This document shows, piece after piece, positions 12,401-25,100 of a stretch of 64,000 nucleotides of DNA (positions are counted from its first letter, which is position 1; each line of letters opens with the position of its first letter). Source of the DNA: Mangifera indica (lineage: Eukaryota; Streptophyta; Magnoliopsida; Sapindales; Anacardiaceae). The stretch lies in the NCBI RefSeq assembly GCF_011075055.1, contig NC_058144.1:11870138-11934137 (forward strand), written 5' to 3'. The position numbers and the translations under genes were made by a program. The notes under the pieces are model-generated. The model did not search any database and was not told where the DNA came from. It was given only the letters and a program-made list of their open reading frames with translations.

Positions 12401-13014
12401 GTATGAATATTTGTATACATGAGTGTGAAAGCATTCTAGTACTCATTGATGTATAAATATTTTTTATTAGTTTTATAATATAAATAGTTTTATAAAAATA
12501 TATTTTGATATAAATGCACTTATGTTATAATATATTTATATTTATATACTAAAAAATATAAATATTTATATAAAAATATATTTTTATATATAATATATTA
12601 TATATATACATGTGTGTGAAAAGTGTGAATATATTTCTTGCACTTATGTTATAATATATAAATATATAAAAATACAATTTTCATACTTGCACTTGTGTAT
12701 GTTTTCCCCTTTGCTTTTAGTTCTGATGTAAACATAAAAGTTTGTCCAAAAATGTTAAAGCATAATTGGCATTGAAATCATAATTTATATTCTTCTATTT
12801 AAAATAAAGTTAAAGCACAATCGGCTCCTATAATCCCATATTAACTAAAAATGCATTTATATAATTACGTACAACTAATCATTTTCCAGGAACGGGATAT
12901 AAATTATTATTTATTATACAACAAATATTTGAAGTGAAGGGGAAAAATAGAACTATGTCCCACGTGACAAGTTGTATACAACTTTGCAAGAGTAAAGCCT
13001 GCAATTGTATATAA

Positions 13015-13641
13015 TTATTCAATTCCCTTGAGCTGTTTACTTTCGTCAGTTGAATCTTCGTCGGAATCTTCCAGTATTACCTTCAATCGTTGAGGAAGAA
13101 TGGGCTGTGGAGTTGGCACCAAACCACTTCTAGAATCAATCAGTGGCCACTTTTTTATCATATCAACATCTCCTTCTTCGTTCATCATCAACACGTTACA
13201 TGGAATTTTTTCTGCATAGAATTCTCTGTTCTTTTTGTGATACTTGTCACTGTACATCACAATATAATTCAAGTCATTTCCATTTAATTTATATAACCTT
13301 CTTCTTCAACAAAGATTAATTTTTCAAATTAAAAATGTATGAAATTAGCTAGTACTTGTCAAAAACAACCCATGTAGCATGAAGGCTGATGATTTTCTCC
13401 ACAACGAGAAGTCGTGGAGGATATCCCATTACTACTTCCTTCTGCGGCAGAACCCCATATTTTTTGCAGAGGTCCAACAAAGCTTGAAGCTTTAAATATT
13501 TTGCATCGTTTTTCCATTCACTTTTATCTTCTGCAATACTCAGGTCTCCCAGTTCCAGCATCCAAACATCCCTCCATGTCTTTGAAAATACTGGAGGTTA
13601 CATAATAATTAGTTAGTTGATATTGTACATAGGAAATATTT

Positions 13642-13704
<63 letters not shown>

Positions 13705-13942
13705 TACAGGGAATGTTAAGCCATGGCATGAGACCCAGGAGAGTGACAGTAGAACCAGTAGGCATAATATTGTTAAGTGCCCATTGAAGAGGTTCCATGG
13801 TGAAATCTTTAAGCCCATCCATTACTATCACCACATGTTTACTGATGTTTGCAGCTGAGCCAGCAGATGACTCGCATACCCTAATCTCATCCTCATCTCT
13901 TGTTGATGATCTCTCGCTTCCACCAAAAGACCTTGCCGCCAT
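13015..13942 (-). CDS. Universal-stress-protein-like (adenine nucleotide alpha hydrolase-like) protein
   Basis: Three-exon gene; exons 13708-13942, 13356-13590 and 13015-13249 join in frame to 234 residues ending in TAA. The start ATG has a good context (AAAAATGG). The N-terminal HVVIVMDGLKDFT, EPLQWAL and VTLLGLMPWLNIP segments match the first beta strand and helix of plant USP-like proteins. The middle ATWVVFD and KKNREFYAEKIPCNVLMMNE segments match the conserved second half. Such proteins have a Rossmann-like nucleotide-binding fold. Whether this one binds ATP is unknown, and no kinase domain follows. The exon 2-3 junction uses GT (13354-13355) and AG (13250-13251) and inserts Asn-Asp relative to the usual FDRHHKKN text, so this junction is slightly less certain. 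The acidic tail (EDSDEDSTDES) looks disordered. The protein is probably cytosolic, as no signal peptide is visible. Confidence 0.8.
13591..13707. repeat. TA and GA microsatellites in intron 1 of the USP-like gene
   Basis: An uninterrupted TA run of about ten units (about 13643-13665) passes into a GA run of about eighteen units (about 13666-13701). The array ends at the 5' splice site: the complement of 13702-13707 is the GTAAGT donor. On the transcribed strand the intron is therefore CT-rich and then TA-rich. It is likely length-variable. Confidence 0.85.
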
Positions 13943-15077
13943 TTTTCTAGTTATTTGATTCTAATATATTTTGCCAAAACCAAAACTTTTTAGTTGCATG
14001 TTAGAGAAATTGTTACGAGTAGTAAGGGAAGGCATTTCTGTAAATGAGTTTTGCTCAAATACTGGAGTCCGAATTTGTCTCGTGGGAAAAAAGAAAAATA
14101 AAGGTCTGGCAAAACAAAGTATGAGCCTAGTGATTTCGAAATAAACTAAGCTTTTTCTGAGGATTTAATACAAGATCTGATTTGACATATATCTATAACC
14201 AATGCAAGTGAGGAGTACAATATACAATGAAGCCACAAGTTCTGAGTCATTTACTATGCCAAGTTGTGTGCAAAATTATGCTCAGCTTTAAATTTTATGG
14301 TGAGTACATATCTATCAAGGGAATTGTCCCATGATAGGAACTAGAAATCTAAATGTAGATTCAGCCAAATCTTGGAAAACTTCTTTTATTGATTAATTAG
14401 TAGTAGAGATAATACGATCAATCAAACAAAGCTAAGAGTGAATTACAATTTTGCACCCAAGGTTCGGCCTTAAAACTTTTTTTTACTGCTAGTTGGTATA
14501 TGTAACACTTTTTTTATCGAAATTTAAATATAAATAATATTTATTTACTCAAAATTAAACTCTATTAATAAAATAATAATATTAAAAAGTAAAATTATCA
14601 TTTTGTTTATACTATTTCATTTTTCAAAACTTTTATAAAATCAACAAATATTAAAAATAATTTTTTAATTATCCAAATTATATAAGAAATTTCTTACTTT
14701 TCTTTCATTTTGCCCTCATCCCTTCTTCCTTTCTACCTATAGATAGATGTGTCTTTATTATGTAATTATATATTAAAAAGTAAACTATATTTTTTCTAAA
14801 ATATTAGGGGCTTTTTTAAAAATTTTCAAGGGGTTATTAGAAATTAAAAAAAGTTTAGGATCTTTTGAAAATTTTTGAAATATTAGTTGCCCCCTTTGTT
14901 TCAAAAAATGGCAATTACACCTCAAATAATTTGATAAAATACAGCAAATTACATGTGTAAACATCATATTACAACTTTTGAAGTTATATAATAATTTCAA
15001 AATATATGGGAATTTAAAAAGATTTCAATTATTAATTTGTGAATATTTAGACCTTTTAAGAATTGTTATATTTTAAA
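13943..15077. other. Upstream region of the USP-like gene and AT-rich spacer
   Basis: The 5' flank and probable promoter of the minus-strand gene at 13015-13942 lie here. I could not fix a TATA box. From about 14440 the sequence is AT-rich with a CACCCAAGGTTCGGCC phrase that recalls the nearby MITE family, but no matching second end was found. Confidence 0.4.
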
Positions 15078-16042
15078 GGCCAAGGTTTGTTGAAACCCCA
15101 AACTGATATCCACTAAATATTAAAAATTCAAGCTCTCACATGTGAACTATTAAAATTAACAAAATCTGTTAATTTAATTATAAATTACTAATTTACCCTA
15201 GTTAAAATTTATGTATACATACCAAAAAAATAACATTTCCCCCTTGTCCTAGGGTTTATTATTATTCAACATTTTTATCTCCAGCCACCCCCAAAGTTTA
15301 GAAACATCACATTTGCACCCCCTATATATCATTTTCTCCCTTCATCTTTGGTGGCTTCTCCCTTCATCTCTGGTGGCTCATCCCTTCATCTTCGATGGCT
15401 TGATCTTGCCAACTAACAAAACAAACCAAAAAAACTAGCATTACCAACAAAAAATCCAGCAATGATTGATGTTCCTACACATGAATCGAAAAAGGAAAGG
15501 GTTAAAGAACTGACCCTCTCCTTCCTCTTTCAACGTGACGTTGTCAACCACCGAAGGAAGGTCAATAACGCCACAAAAACGATTAGGAAATGTAGATCTC
15601 TTGCATGATTTTTCGATCAAAAAAAAGTGATATATGAGTCGAAAATACCATCACGAAGGGAGAAAGTGCTGGCAAGATGGTTGTCAATGCATTTGAGTGA
15701 ATTGTCAAAAAGAAGAATGCATTTTGTGAGGGTATAATCACAATGTTTTGAATTTTGAGGGAGCGGTTGTTATTAGAAAAATATGAAAACCCTAGTTAAT
15801 GAGAAAAAAGTAACTTTTTAAAACTTAATTCTATGGGTGATTTGTTAGTTTTCTAAACCAAAAGGAAATAAAATAAAATTTTATTATTGTTAATATATTA
15901 TAATTTAATGATAATTTTATCCTTGAAACTAACTAATTCTATTAATTTTAACAGTCCATGAATGAGAGTTTAGATTTTTAATATTTAACAGATATCAGTT
16001 TAAAATTTTAATAACTCTTGGGTGAGAATAAGTCTTTTGGCC
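15078..16042. mobile_element. Mutator-like MITE, copy 2 (965 bp)
   Basis: Ends are GGCC...GGCC. The reversed right arm reads GGCCAAAAGACTTATTCTCA, as in the other copies; the left arm has lost about 20 bp after GGCC but then matches for more than 100 bp (AAACTGATATC, TATTAAAAAT, GTTAAAATTAA). Flanks TATTTTAAA (15069-15077) and TATTCCAAA (16043-16051) match at 7 of 9 bases. The core contains about three imperfect copies of a CCCTTCATCTTTGGTGGCT unit (about 15345-15400). No transposase is present. Confidence 0.75.
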
Positions 16043-16440
16043 TATTCCAAACGTTTGGTTTTGACGAAGTTTTTTTAATTAATGGATGATAAGATTATTA
16101 GATTACTTTTACATTATCAAACTTTTTTTTTTTTTTTAAATAGAGTTTGTTTTTGAGATAAAATGGTGGAAAAGGGTTTTTAGGCTAAACCTTAGGTGGC
16201 AATGTCATTTGTCTTCTTATCCTTCTCTTGTAACCATTTCTTGAAATAGATTTGATAAACCAGCTGAATCTTCTCTCATTGCCTTATTCTCTATCCTAAT
16301 ATTGTCTATTTTGCTCCTCGGATTAATCCCTCCGCTAAAAGCTCTAAGGACAGATCGCATAACATCCCATTCCTGCAGATTGTATCAAATTGTCTAGAAT
16401 ATTGGCACGACAGTGACAACCATCCATGCGATTTATTTTA

Positions 16441-17222
16441 GGCCAAAAGACTTTCCCCACCCAAGGTTTAGTTCTTGCTCAGTATACCCCTATAAAATTT
16501 TAAAAATTTAAACATTTATCTATTATCCAAATTTTGTTAAAATTTTTTATTATGATAAAAGATAAAATTATTATTTTATTATTAAACTCTAAAATTCTAA
16601 AACTTTATATCATTTTTGCCTTTTAATTTAAAAAATTAATAATTTCTCTTCGAATTAAGTTTTCAAATATTTATTTTTCTCTCCTACGATTTCAAAATCC
16701 TCCTTTCATTTTCCAGTGATTTACTTTGATTAAGCCATTTTCTTTCTCCGCTATCGACGATGGACAATAGCACCTAATTAACACAAACCAACAATGAAGG
16801 TTTCATTTGGACGATGAATCTTTCATTGTCTAGAAAATGAATCAAAACGACAACGAAGCTTTTATCACCGTTAGTTTATGTCGATGAAATGCTATCATCC
16901 ATCATTGCAATGGAGAAAGAAAATGGCTTGGCCAAAGTTGGTTTTAAAAAAATAAAAGAAGGATTTTGAAACCCTAAAAGAAAAAGATAAATTTTTTAAA
17001 ACTTAATTTTTAAATAAAATTATTAATTTTTATTTAAAAAGACAAAAATAATATAAAATTTTAAAATTTTTGATTTAATATTAAAATAACAGTTTTATAG
17101 TTTATAATTAATAGTTTTAACTAAATTTAGTAGTTTATGAATTAGTGTTTAAATTTTTAAAATCACACAGATGTCTGCTTGGGTATAAAGATAAACCTTG
17201 GGTGGGACTAATTCTTTTGGCC
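16441..17222. mobile_element. Mutator-like MITE, copy 3 (782 bp, perfect 9-bp duplication)
   Basis: The left end GGCCAAAAGACTTTCCCCAC and reversed right end GGCCAAAAGAATTAGTCCCA are inverted repeats continuing as ACCCAAGGTTTA on both arms. The element is flanked by identical TTTATTTTA (16432-16440 and 17223-17231). The arms extend for well over 100 bp with decay and the core shows no protein. It lies about 190 bp beyond the stop codon of the UBP gene. Confidence 0.9.
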
Positions 17223-17413
17223 TTTATTTTATGTTGTCATTTTTGTGATTGGACTTGTTTTTCTATTTAACAACTAAAAGACGCTCTTGTCCTGTTTCAT
17301 GAACAATTGAAGCTATGGCAAAATTACTGTTCACATTAACACTGAACTTTACATTTTCCAGTAGATACAAGATCAATGCAATATTTTATATGCAAAATCT
17401 TTTAACTGTAGCT

Positions 17414-20400
17414 TCATATTGCCACCCGCTGCATCACTGAACTATGGCTGCGTTTGCGGCTAGCACTTTGTGGACTAGACCTTTTACATGAAGATGATTT
17501 AACTCCTCTTTTCTTGTTCATAGAACCATCAGTTATAGCAGCCATAAACTTCAAACACCTTGAACCAGTCATATTTCTCTTAAGGCAGCGAATAGCTTCC
17601 TGTCTCTCAATAGCCTTACCAACCCTTTCTAATTGTCTTTTACCGTTGACCTTACTCTCCAATGTCAAATGATCCAGTTTTAGATGCTTTCGAGGGACAC
17701 AGAAGGTTTCTAACAAATTCAAAACTCATACCAAGTTAATTCAAAGTAACAATTTCATGGGAAAAAATTCAAACAAATAAAAACTGACAATAAGGCATTT
17801 CTTTACCTGTAGGATTGCTAGGATAATCATCTGGACTAGGTGATCGGGATGGCGTCAAAGGACAGAAACCATCATTGGTGTTAACTTTGTTAACACCCTT
17901 GGTGCTTTTACTTTCCTTATAAGAAAGGACTCCATTACAATCACTCATTCTAACAGGCTTTGAAGCATCAATCATGGGAGAATCATCTCTAATCTCAAGT
18001 TTGGACACATTCTGCCTTGATCCTGAGGTAAAAGATGCAGAAATTCCTTCCATAGTATCCCTAGTTACATTGACCTTAACAGCTTTCAGTCTTGTTTCAC
18101 ATGAGACATTACTAGAACTACCTCCAGAAGTATCTCTGGATTCATTGATTTCAGCATTTGTTACCCTACAATAGTGACTGAAACCACCATCCCTATTATC
18201 TAGAACAGATTTGGGTGATGAATTGGGAATGGTATCCAAGCACTTCTCAGCTTCTAACAAACTTGAACACCAGGGAGTGCCCTGCTTGGCATAGAACAGA
18301 ATATAGGCATCCTGGGAAAGAACAACATCCTCATTGACCCTAGTGACCTATAAAAGATCAAACAAGAAAAGTGATCAGGAATTGAAAATGTTGATTCCAA
18401 TTTAAACAGAGGAAGAACCATAAGAAAAAAAAAAAACTCTCCCATTGATCCCAAAGGCAAGACCTCCATCTAGACATGGACATCTTTACATCACAAAATC
18501 CCAAGACCTTTAAATTAACTTGAACATAATTAAGAGCAAGAATAGTACACTAAAAGAAATAAGAATAATTTATGAAATAATTACCCTTGAATCATTTAGC
18601 TTGTGCCATGTGTCTGGTGAGGATCGAATGTAAGAAAAATAGTGCCCATAAGTTGGTAAACGCCCAGTGTGCTCCACAATTGCATATAGATGATACTTTA
18701 ACTCCGCCTATAGAAATTAAACAGCACAAGAAAATTCATTAAATATGATGTGAATCCAATGCACACTTAATCAATGTTATGGAACAGCATAGAATTTAAA
18801 AACACAGCGATCTAATCATCCAGTCATACTCCTGGTAACTTTTGTTCTTATCTCTGAACAGTTACTCAAAAGTAGTAATAAAATTAAGCTTTCCATCACC
18901 CCAAAATAAACAGCAAAGAACTCCAATCTAGACAATAATATTGCTAACAAATCTAACAGTAATCTCCTACTACGATTCTTATTAGCAACATATAGATAAT
19001 CTGACTCACATCAATGTTTTGACAACCACTGGTGTATGGCCACAAATCAAGTTCCAACGGGAATTCAACATGCTTATCAATCTTCACAACATATGATCCA
19101 TCAGTCTTGAATCGTTTCAAATGAAATGCAGCAACCAAAGGAGCCTGGTCCAGCATAAGCTTTTTTTCCACTGACACTTCTTCCTTACAGTTCTCACAAG
19201 TAAACTTCGCCTCTGGATCTTCAATCTTTTCCAGCTTAGTGAAAGATTTTAGAGCAGCTTCAAGAGAGCCAACCTCTTCAATCTCCAAACTCAAGTCAAC
19301 TAGTGGTTCATATGTGTCAGAACAATGACCACAATTGCAGCACTGCAACTGAAATGCAAATGCTAGCTGTTAGAAAATACAATAAAAGAATCTATAATCC
19401 AAACATTGAGAAAAGTAACATTTATGCTAAATATTTAAAACAGCAGTAGGTCAAGGTACCAAAAGTCATTTCATACTTTGCTAATAAGACGACCACCAAA
19501 AATCTGCTCCACTATGTTGTTATCTTTGGAAGACAAACTCTCATCTAATTTCTTAGAATCCAAACAGCATCTTTCAAGTCTATCTAACAAACACTACAGG
19601 AACTCATGGGCATCTTCTTGCTGGTATCTTTCAAAGGAAGATGAAATGTCTAATTATTCGAAATTAAGAAAAACAATCACTAACAATAACTCATTGAAAA
19701 AAAAAAAAAAAAACCTTCCAACATCAAAATATCTTGCAAAAAAAGTGAACAGATGTTGTGTTCTAAGTGTTAGAATGCATCAAAAATTGTCATACACTTC
19801 ACTGCTGTAACAAAACTAACTTAAGCCTTATAAGATATAATGTGCAAATATCCTATAACTATGACTAAAAGTTCCTGTATTGTAGAACCAAATCACCCAA
19901 ATAATAAAAATAAAAAGAACACACGGCAAGAGGAAGTATTTGCATGATCTTAAAAAATGTGAAATTTTAGTATGATCATAAATAAACGTAAAAAAGGATA
20001 CTGTGCAAATTCTCTACAAGTTTTGAAGGAGAGACAACTTTTCCTGAAGAAGCTAACGAAAGGTCAATCTGATCACAAAGCGCACAAATAACACAGAATC
20101 CTTCACTAGCACCTGGAAATTTTACAACCCAGATACAATTAAATTCCAATTTTCAGAATTAAGAAATAAATAATAACAACAATCAATATACGTACTTGAG
20201 TTAGCCTCAATAACAGCATATTATAATAACATAAGTAAACCTTGTTGTACAAGTATTAGAACTTACAACTATATCATTACAAGTCTTATGGTCCATCTTA
20301 CAAGTTAAAAGTTCAAGTTCAAAGTTTGATATGCATCTTTTCTATAACTATCAAGTACTTCAACAACTTAATATTCCCAAAGTTGTGGCCATTACTATAA

Positions 20401-21064
20401 ACATGCTACGTAGCCAGAATATGAAAACATAAAAACAGTTGTTGACCTCACCATCGCATGGCTTTACATGATTGCAAGTACGAAGACATCGAACAAACGG
20501 CACAGTATGAGTGAAACATTGGAGAATTGCATTGATAAAACATGTGTTCCCTAGATTTTCAAGCCCTGCACCCTGCAAAAACATAAACAGCAACACATTA
20601 ATTTAACCAACTCATAGAGAATTCTTTACATTTACTGAAAATTCAAATAACTTTCAATAACTAACCACTCCACTAGGCCCGATTGGTGCAAATTCTCGGC
20701 GAGAAGGCCACGGAATGTTGCCACTAGGCCACAGCTTCTTTGACCGTGAATTCGAGTACGATCGTAAAGAATTACTATAAATTTCTTCGCCGTTGTCTAC
20801 TTCAACATCATCACAGTCCAATAGATTTTCTTGGGGACTTATTGCTTCTGGAGACCCATCATGATTATCATCCAGGGTTTCAATATCTTCCATTGACGAA
20901 GAAGACTCATCAAGGGTTTTTGAAGTAGAAGGGACTTTAGCCGAAACAGGTGAAGATAAAGAAATCAAAGAGTGTTCATTCAGCGTTCCTTCATGCGACG
21001 ACTGATGAAGGTTTTGAGAAGGACCCGAGTCGGTTTCTCGGGCTTCGATCAAATAGGTATTCAT
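17414..21064 (-). pseudogene. Ubiquitin-specific protease, UBP20/21-like, with one in-frame stop
   Basis: Eight exons join in frame to 701 codons: 20666-21064, 20452-20572, 20002-20112, 19477-19649, 19010-19348, 18585-18707, 17807-18347, 17414-17709, all with GT-AG introns. The product is a USP-family cysteine protease that removes ubiquitin. The Cys box GLENLGNTCFINA gives Cys144, QQEDAHEF follows near residue 220, zinc-ribbon cysteines are at 271, 274, 319 and 322, and the His box YGHYF gives His403 with Asn419/Asp420 after it. The C-terminal third (about 480-700) is Ser-rich, then Lys/Arg-rich and ends in a basic tail, possibly a nuclear signal. Codon 229 (19594-19596) is TAG where the family has Gln (CAG), so translation would stop before His403. 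All other exons are open, so this is a very recent pseudogene, a null allele or a sequence error. Confidence 0.85.
19594..19596 (-). other. Premature TAG codon in UBP exon 4
   Basis: The minus-strand frame reads CAT GAG TTC CTG TAG TGT TTG, where family members read HEFLQ. One C-to-T change (CAG to TAG) explains it. The C sits in a CHG context, a common methylation and deamination site in plants. Confidence 0.85.
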
Positions 21065-21086
21065 TGAATAAGAGAAAATTTGACAT
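20991..21086 (-). promoter_or_regulatory. Overlapping upstream ORF in the UBP leader
   Basis: An ATG at 21086 lies 22 bp before the main ATG at 21064 and in another frame. It opens 31 codons and ends with TGA at 20991-20993, inside the main coding region. No further ATG occurs between 21087 and about 21300. Both ATGs have weak contexts (T at -3). If the transcript includes 21086, ribosomes reading this ORF would miss the main start, which would lower its use. Confidence 0.45.
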
Positions 21087-22181
21087 AGAGAATGGATTCA
21101 AAGAATCAGAAACTCCGTTTCGGTCTTGTGAACTATTTACTGGCAATTGAATGGGAGGGATTTGAAATTTGGAAGAAGCTAGCTAGCTATTCAGAGTTTT
21201 TTAAGGAGCGGGAAGTGTTTAGAAAGGATTTTGAAAAGAGAGGGAAAACTCAGCCGTCAAATTTTTTTTTGCTTTTCTTGCTTAGTGAATTGAATTGAAT
21301 ATGAAAGAGATTCGAATAGAAAGCTCCTTCGCGACTCTTCATTAACTAACTGTACATCAAGGGGTAATTTTGAGAATATACCTTGAGCTTACACACTCAC
21401 TCCTAAGGTTCCTCCATCCAAGTGTTTCTTGCCCCGCCTAGATAAGATTATCATAACGGTCAAGAGATCCTTTATTGTTTTTTGGTAAAATTGTTAATTT
21501 AAACAGCTTATTATATTAGACAGATTAGAAAGAAAAAAATTACGAGAAGATAAACTTACTTGCACAAATTACAATACAACTCTATTTCAATATTAATTAT
21601 GTACAGTTCATTTATTTATTTACTCTAAATAATTAAATGTTTATTTACTCAACTGAAAAATACCTTAAAATAATAAAAGGCCGTCGTGAGTTTTCCGTTT
21701 GCATGTTCATGATTGAGTCTGCCCGAATTCCATCCACAATCCAATACTGTTCATTTAATGAAATTTCCGTCTCTCAAATGCTACAGAAACCTCATTATGT
21801 TTAAATTGAAGAATTTCAACAAAACAGCTTTACTTCTGATGAAAAATGATATATATATTAAACTCGCAATTCCCGAAACATCTTAATACAAAGCAGGAAA
21901 CTTTGATTTGGTTTACAAAGGGCCATTAAATTTACTTGAGTGAAAACCGAAAAGGCACATATATATATATAACTTGACTCAGAAGAACAAACCCTGTGCT
22001 AAAACATAATAATAAAAGCCTAGGCTCAGATAAGCCTTAACCCAGTTCTAAAAATTTGTTGTCTTTCAAAAACAATTGTATGATATCAACTCATTTTACA
22101 TTCCCTACATCACAAGCTGGCTTGTAATGCGACAAACTGCAGATATACTTGAACCCCGACAATATCTATCTATTACAATAA
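21065..22181. other. Spacer between UBP promoter side and ARF-GAP 3' end
   Basis: It holds the probable UBP leader and promoter (21065 to about 21500) and the 3' flank of the ARF-GAP gene (about 21900-22181). A short run of AT dinucleotides occurs at 21960-21970. No other gene was seen. Confidence 0.5.
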
Positions 22182-25100
22182 TTAGAGGATTCTGTCCTGA
22201 AGATCTGTAATTAAACTGGATGCCAAGGAGCTTAGCTTCTTCCCAGTCTCTCCGGCAATGTTCTTAAGGGAGGAGATGTCTTGTTGTGCCTGAAAAGAAA
22301 GTAAGTTACTCAAAATAAAAATAAAAACTTCAAAGATCAAAAATGAAGCCTCATCTCTCATTGATCTTTTTACGTAATAAATTTAATTAGATCATTCTGC
22401 TAGCATCACAATAATTCAAGGTACCTGGAATGAGAGTCGATTGATGAGGTCACTAGCAGCAAGATCAATGGAGGAATTATCAGCATCATGACCGAAAAGA
22501 TCAGCACTAGAGATGGCTGTTGAACTCTGGGGATAATAAAAACTTTGTTAATGAAATTAAAAACATGAGTAAAACTGCTTATTCCATCTAACAGGACTCC
22601 TCAGAGAAATTTCTAGTTAAATTTATTAGCAAAGGTAATTTTCAATAGTTCATCAACATAAATTAGCATTCAAGTTTCATAGATGAATACACTAAAAATG
22701 CCACCAACAGAAATACAAGTTTACTAATTTAGATAACTTAGATGTCTCCACAAGTCAGGTTGAGAACATTAAGCAGGTTAAAAGTGCTTAAAACCTTGTT
22801 AATATATCATTTAATAAGCCATGCTAGACCATTGATTGACGATTGTGTTCATTACCAACCCCATACACACTTCAAAGTTCAAACTTCCCACATCCCTGAC
22901 AACCCCACCCAACTCAACCCTGAAAAGGACATGAAAGGTCAGTTCTGGCAACTAAAGTGTTTGTTTTTTTATTTCAAAGTCATCTTAGGAAAGTCTTCTG
23001 AAATTTTAATATTTGTTAGCAAAAACAAATACAGAATAATATATGCAACTAAAGCATCTGCGCCAAGAAAAACAGTGACTTGAAGCAAAATTATGAATAA
23101 AAATAATCAAACAAGTTAGTGTAAGAGCACACACAGAGAACTTCTGCAAAGAAACTTGAGAATCAATATCCATATCTTTGCTCTGATCCCCGAAAAATTG
23201 GGCTGATGATATAGCTTTTGCATTTGAGAACTTCTTCCTTGCTTCATCAGTTTCTTCAATCTGATAATACAGTAACATAAGTATAAGAAAACTATGGTGG
23301 AATCACATGCATTATTCAAGCAAAGTCATACCTAACAAGGTGAACGAAACCAAATGACAAAAAATTGAAAAGACTACTTTTTGTGCCAGCTCCAACAAAC
23401 CCAAAGGTTAAAAAAAGAAAGGTCCACAGAAGCAAGAAGATTTATCATTCTATATCAAAAGAAATCCATATTGACTTAACGTTTCATTGATATATTTAGG
23501 CATGTCAAGTTTCCCCTGCCTAAATCTGAGCAAGACTGACAAAATGCTTACTTGTACTTTTGAGGAACTAGATTTCTTCTGAAAACCATTGTCCATTCCA
23601 TAATCTGCAAAGAAGCTTGATGACTTTGGTGGAGCTACATGGCCAAGCACTTGAGGACCACCGGAGCTCAACTCAGCAGATTGGACATTTTCCACATACT
23701 CAAAGCGAGATGCAAAAGATGAACCAGCAGACAGAGTGTTGCTATTTGATGTGGCAACTGGGGCAGTTGGTTCTTCAGGTTTCTGGTCATATAGACTTTC
23801 ACTTGTCTGTATTAAATAAGGAGGTTTTGCTAAGACAATATTTGAATCAAACATGAATAATCACATATAAATATTAAATGCAGTTGTCCACTGTGATACA
23901 TACTCCGGCAGCTAAAATAATTGTACAAAGAGGAAACTGCTAAATGTACCTTTGTAGTAAGTTTTCGTGCACCAAGCCCACCAGTCTTCCCTGTTCTCCT
24001 TGCACCAAGAGGCTTTTTGACAGTACTGGTAACAACCGAATGAGAAACTTTTGTTGAAACAGGGACATCATGAGTTTCTTGCTTTCCTACATGACTTTCT
24101 TGCCCTCCTATACTACTTTCTTTTGGATCTTCCTGGATCTTTACATCTGAAATGCCATTAACTGTTTGTGCCGACTGAGAAGCAACAGGTGATGAAGGTA
24201 AACCCACCTCTTCTGCCATACTTTTAGCAACTTCTTTGGTAAGAATCTGCTTGTACATCTCAGCAGCTCTTGAAGTATATTTGGCCTCAATTTTGCCCCC
24301 ATCAGTCCATCCATGCTGCTTAAAAAAAGCCTGTGCACGGTTATTACCACCAAACATCATCGTTTTCAACTGCTCAGTATTCCATGAGTCTAAATTTGTT
24401 GACCTAAATGAATAGACAAAAATAATTATAATTATGGGAGGAAAAAAACAAAGAAAGAAATAAAAGCCCCCAATATAATTATTTCATGATATGCATGTTC
24501 TTGAAATGCATGGCTATATGGAATCAAACTTGATCAATTAATGGCATGGAGCTACTGGGAAAGATATCCCTGTTAAAAAAGGATAAGACTCCATCCTTTC
24601 ATTTTCTTCACTGATTAGCATAAAAAACATATATGCCGAATCAATTTATTTACACAGGAATATTGATAGCTCAACTAGATTTAATTGCAAAACAAAAGGT
24701 AAATATGGTGGCAGAACAGCTTCAACCAATTACACATTTTCTTTATAATAATAAAATTCAAGAGAAAACCTAATTTTTAATTTTCAACTGTGCAGAATCA
24801 AATTGAAATTGAAAACAATCAAGGGACAAAAGCAAAGAGAATATCATTGAGAAAAAAGATAAAAAAAAGTTTCAAACTGATGTCATAATTTAAGGAGCTT
24901 AAGTAATGTTGCCTGGAACTAAATTGTCTTTCAGAAAAATCTGAGATCTTTAAAAAAACATCATCATGATAATAGACTCACTGGTCACTCAACGAGGTTT
25001 CTTTCTCGATTAATCTTGATAAAATCTAAGAATATGTAATGCAGTTATTGTATGTGAAAACATACTTCCAAAATATAAACATAGCCTGTCACACCTATAA

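Larger units (their letters stand above)
9473..12960. other. Intergenic, no supported gene
   Basis: AT-rich spacer. Short open stretches at 10045-10230 and 10402-10808 do not resemble any family I can name with confidence; a phrase near 10075-10130 vaguely recalls a copia RNase H segment but is too weak to call. An inverted repeat (11058-11180) and a short tandem array (about 12310-12400) are listed separately. 12440-12660 is nearly pure A and T. Confidence 0.6.

Noticed and set aside
14440..15070. A further copy of the GGCCAAAAGA MITE family
   Set aside because: A CACCCAAGGTTCGGCC phrase is present, but no inverted partner arm or duplicated flank could be found.
23006..23319. Minus-strand frames around 23.0-23.3 kb as separate small genes
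   Set aside because: They are read-through of ARF-GAP exon 5 into introns or its shifted frame.
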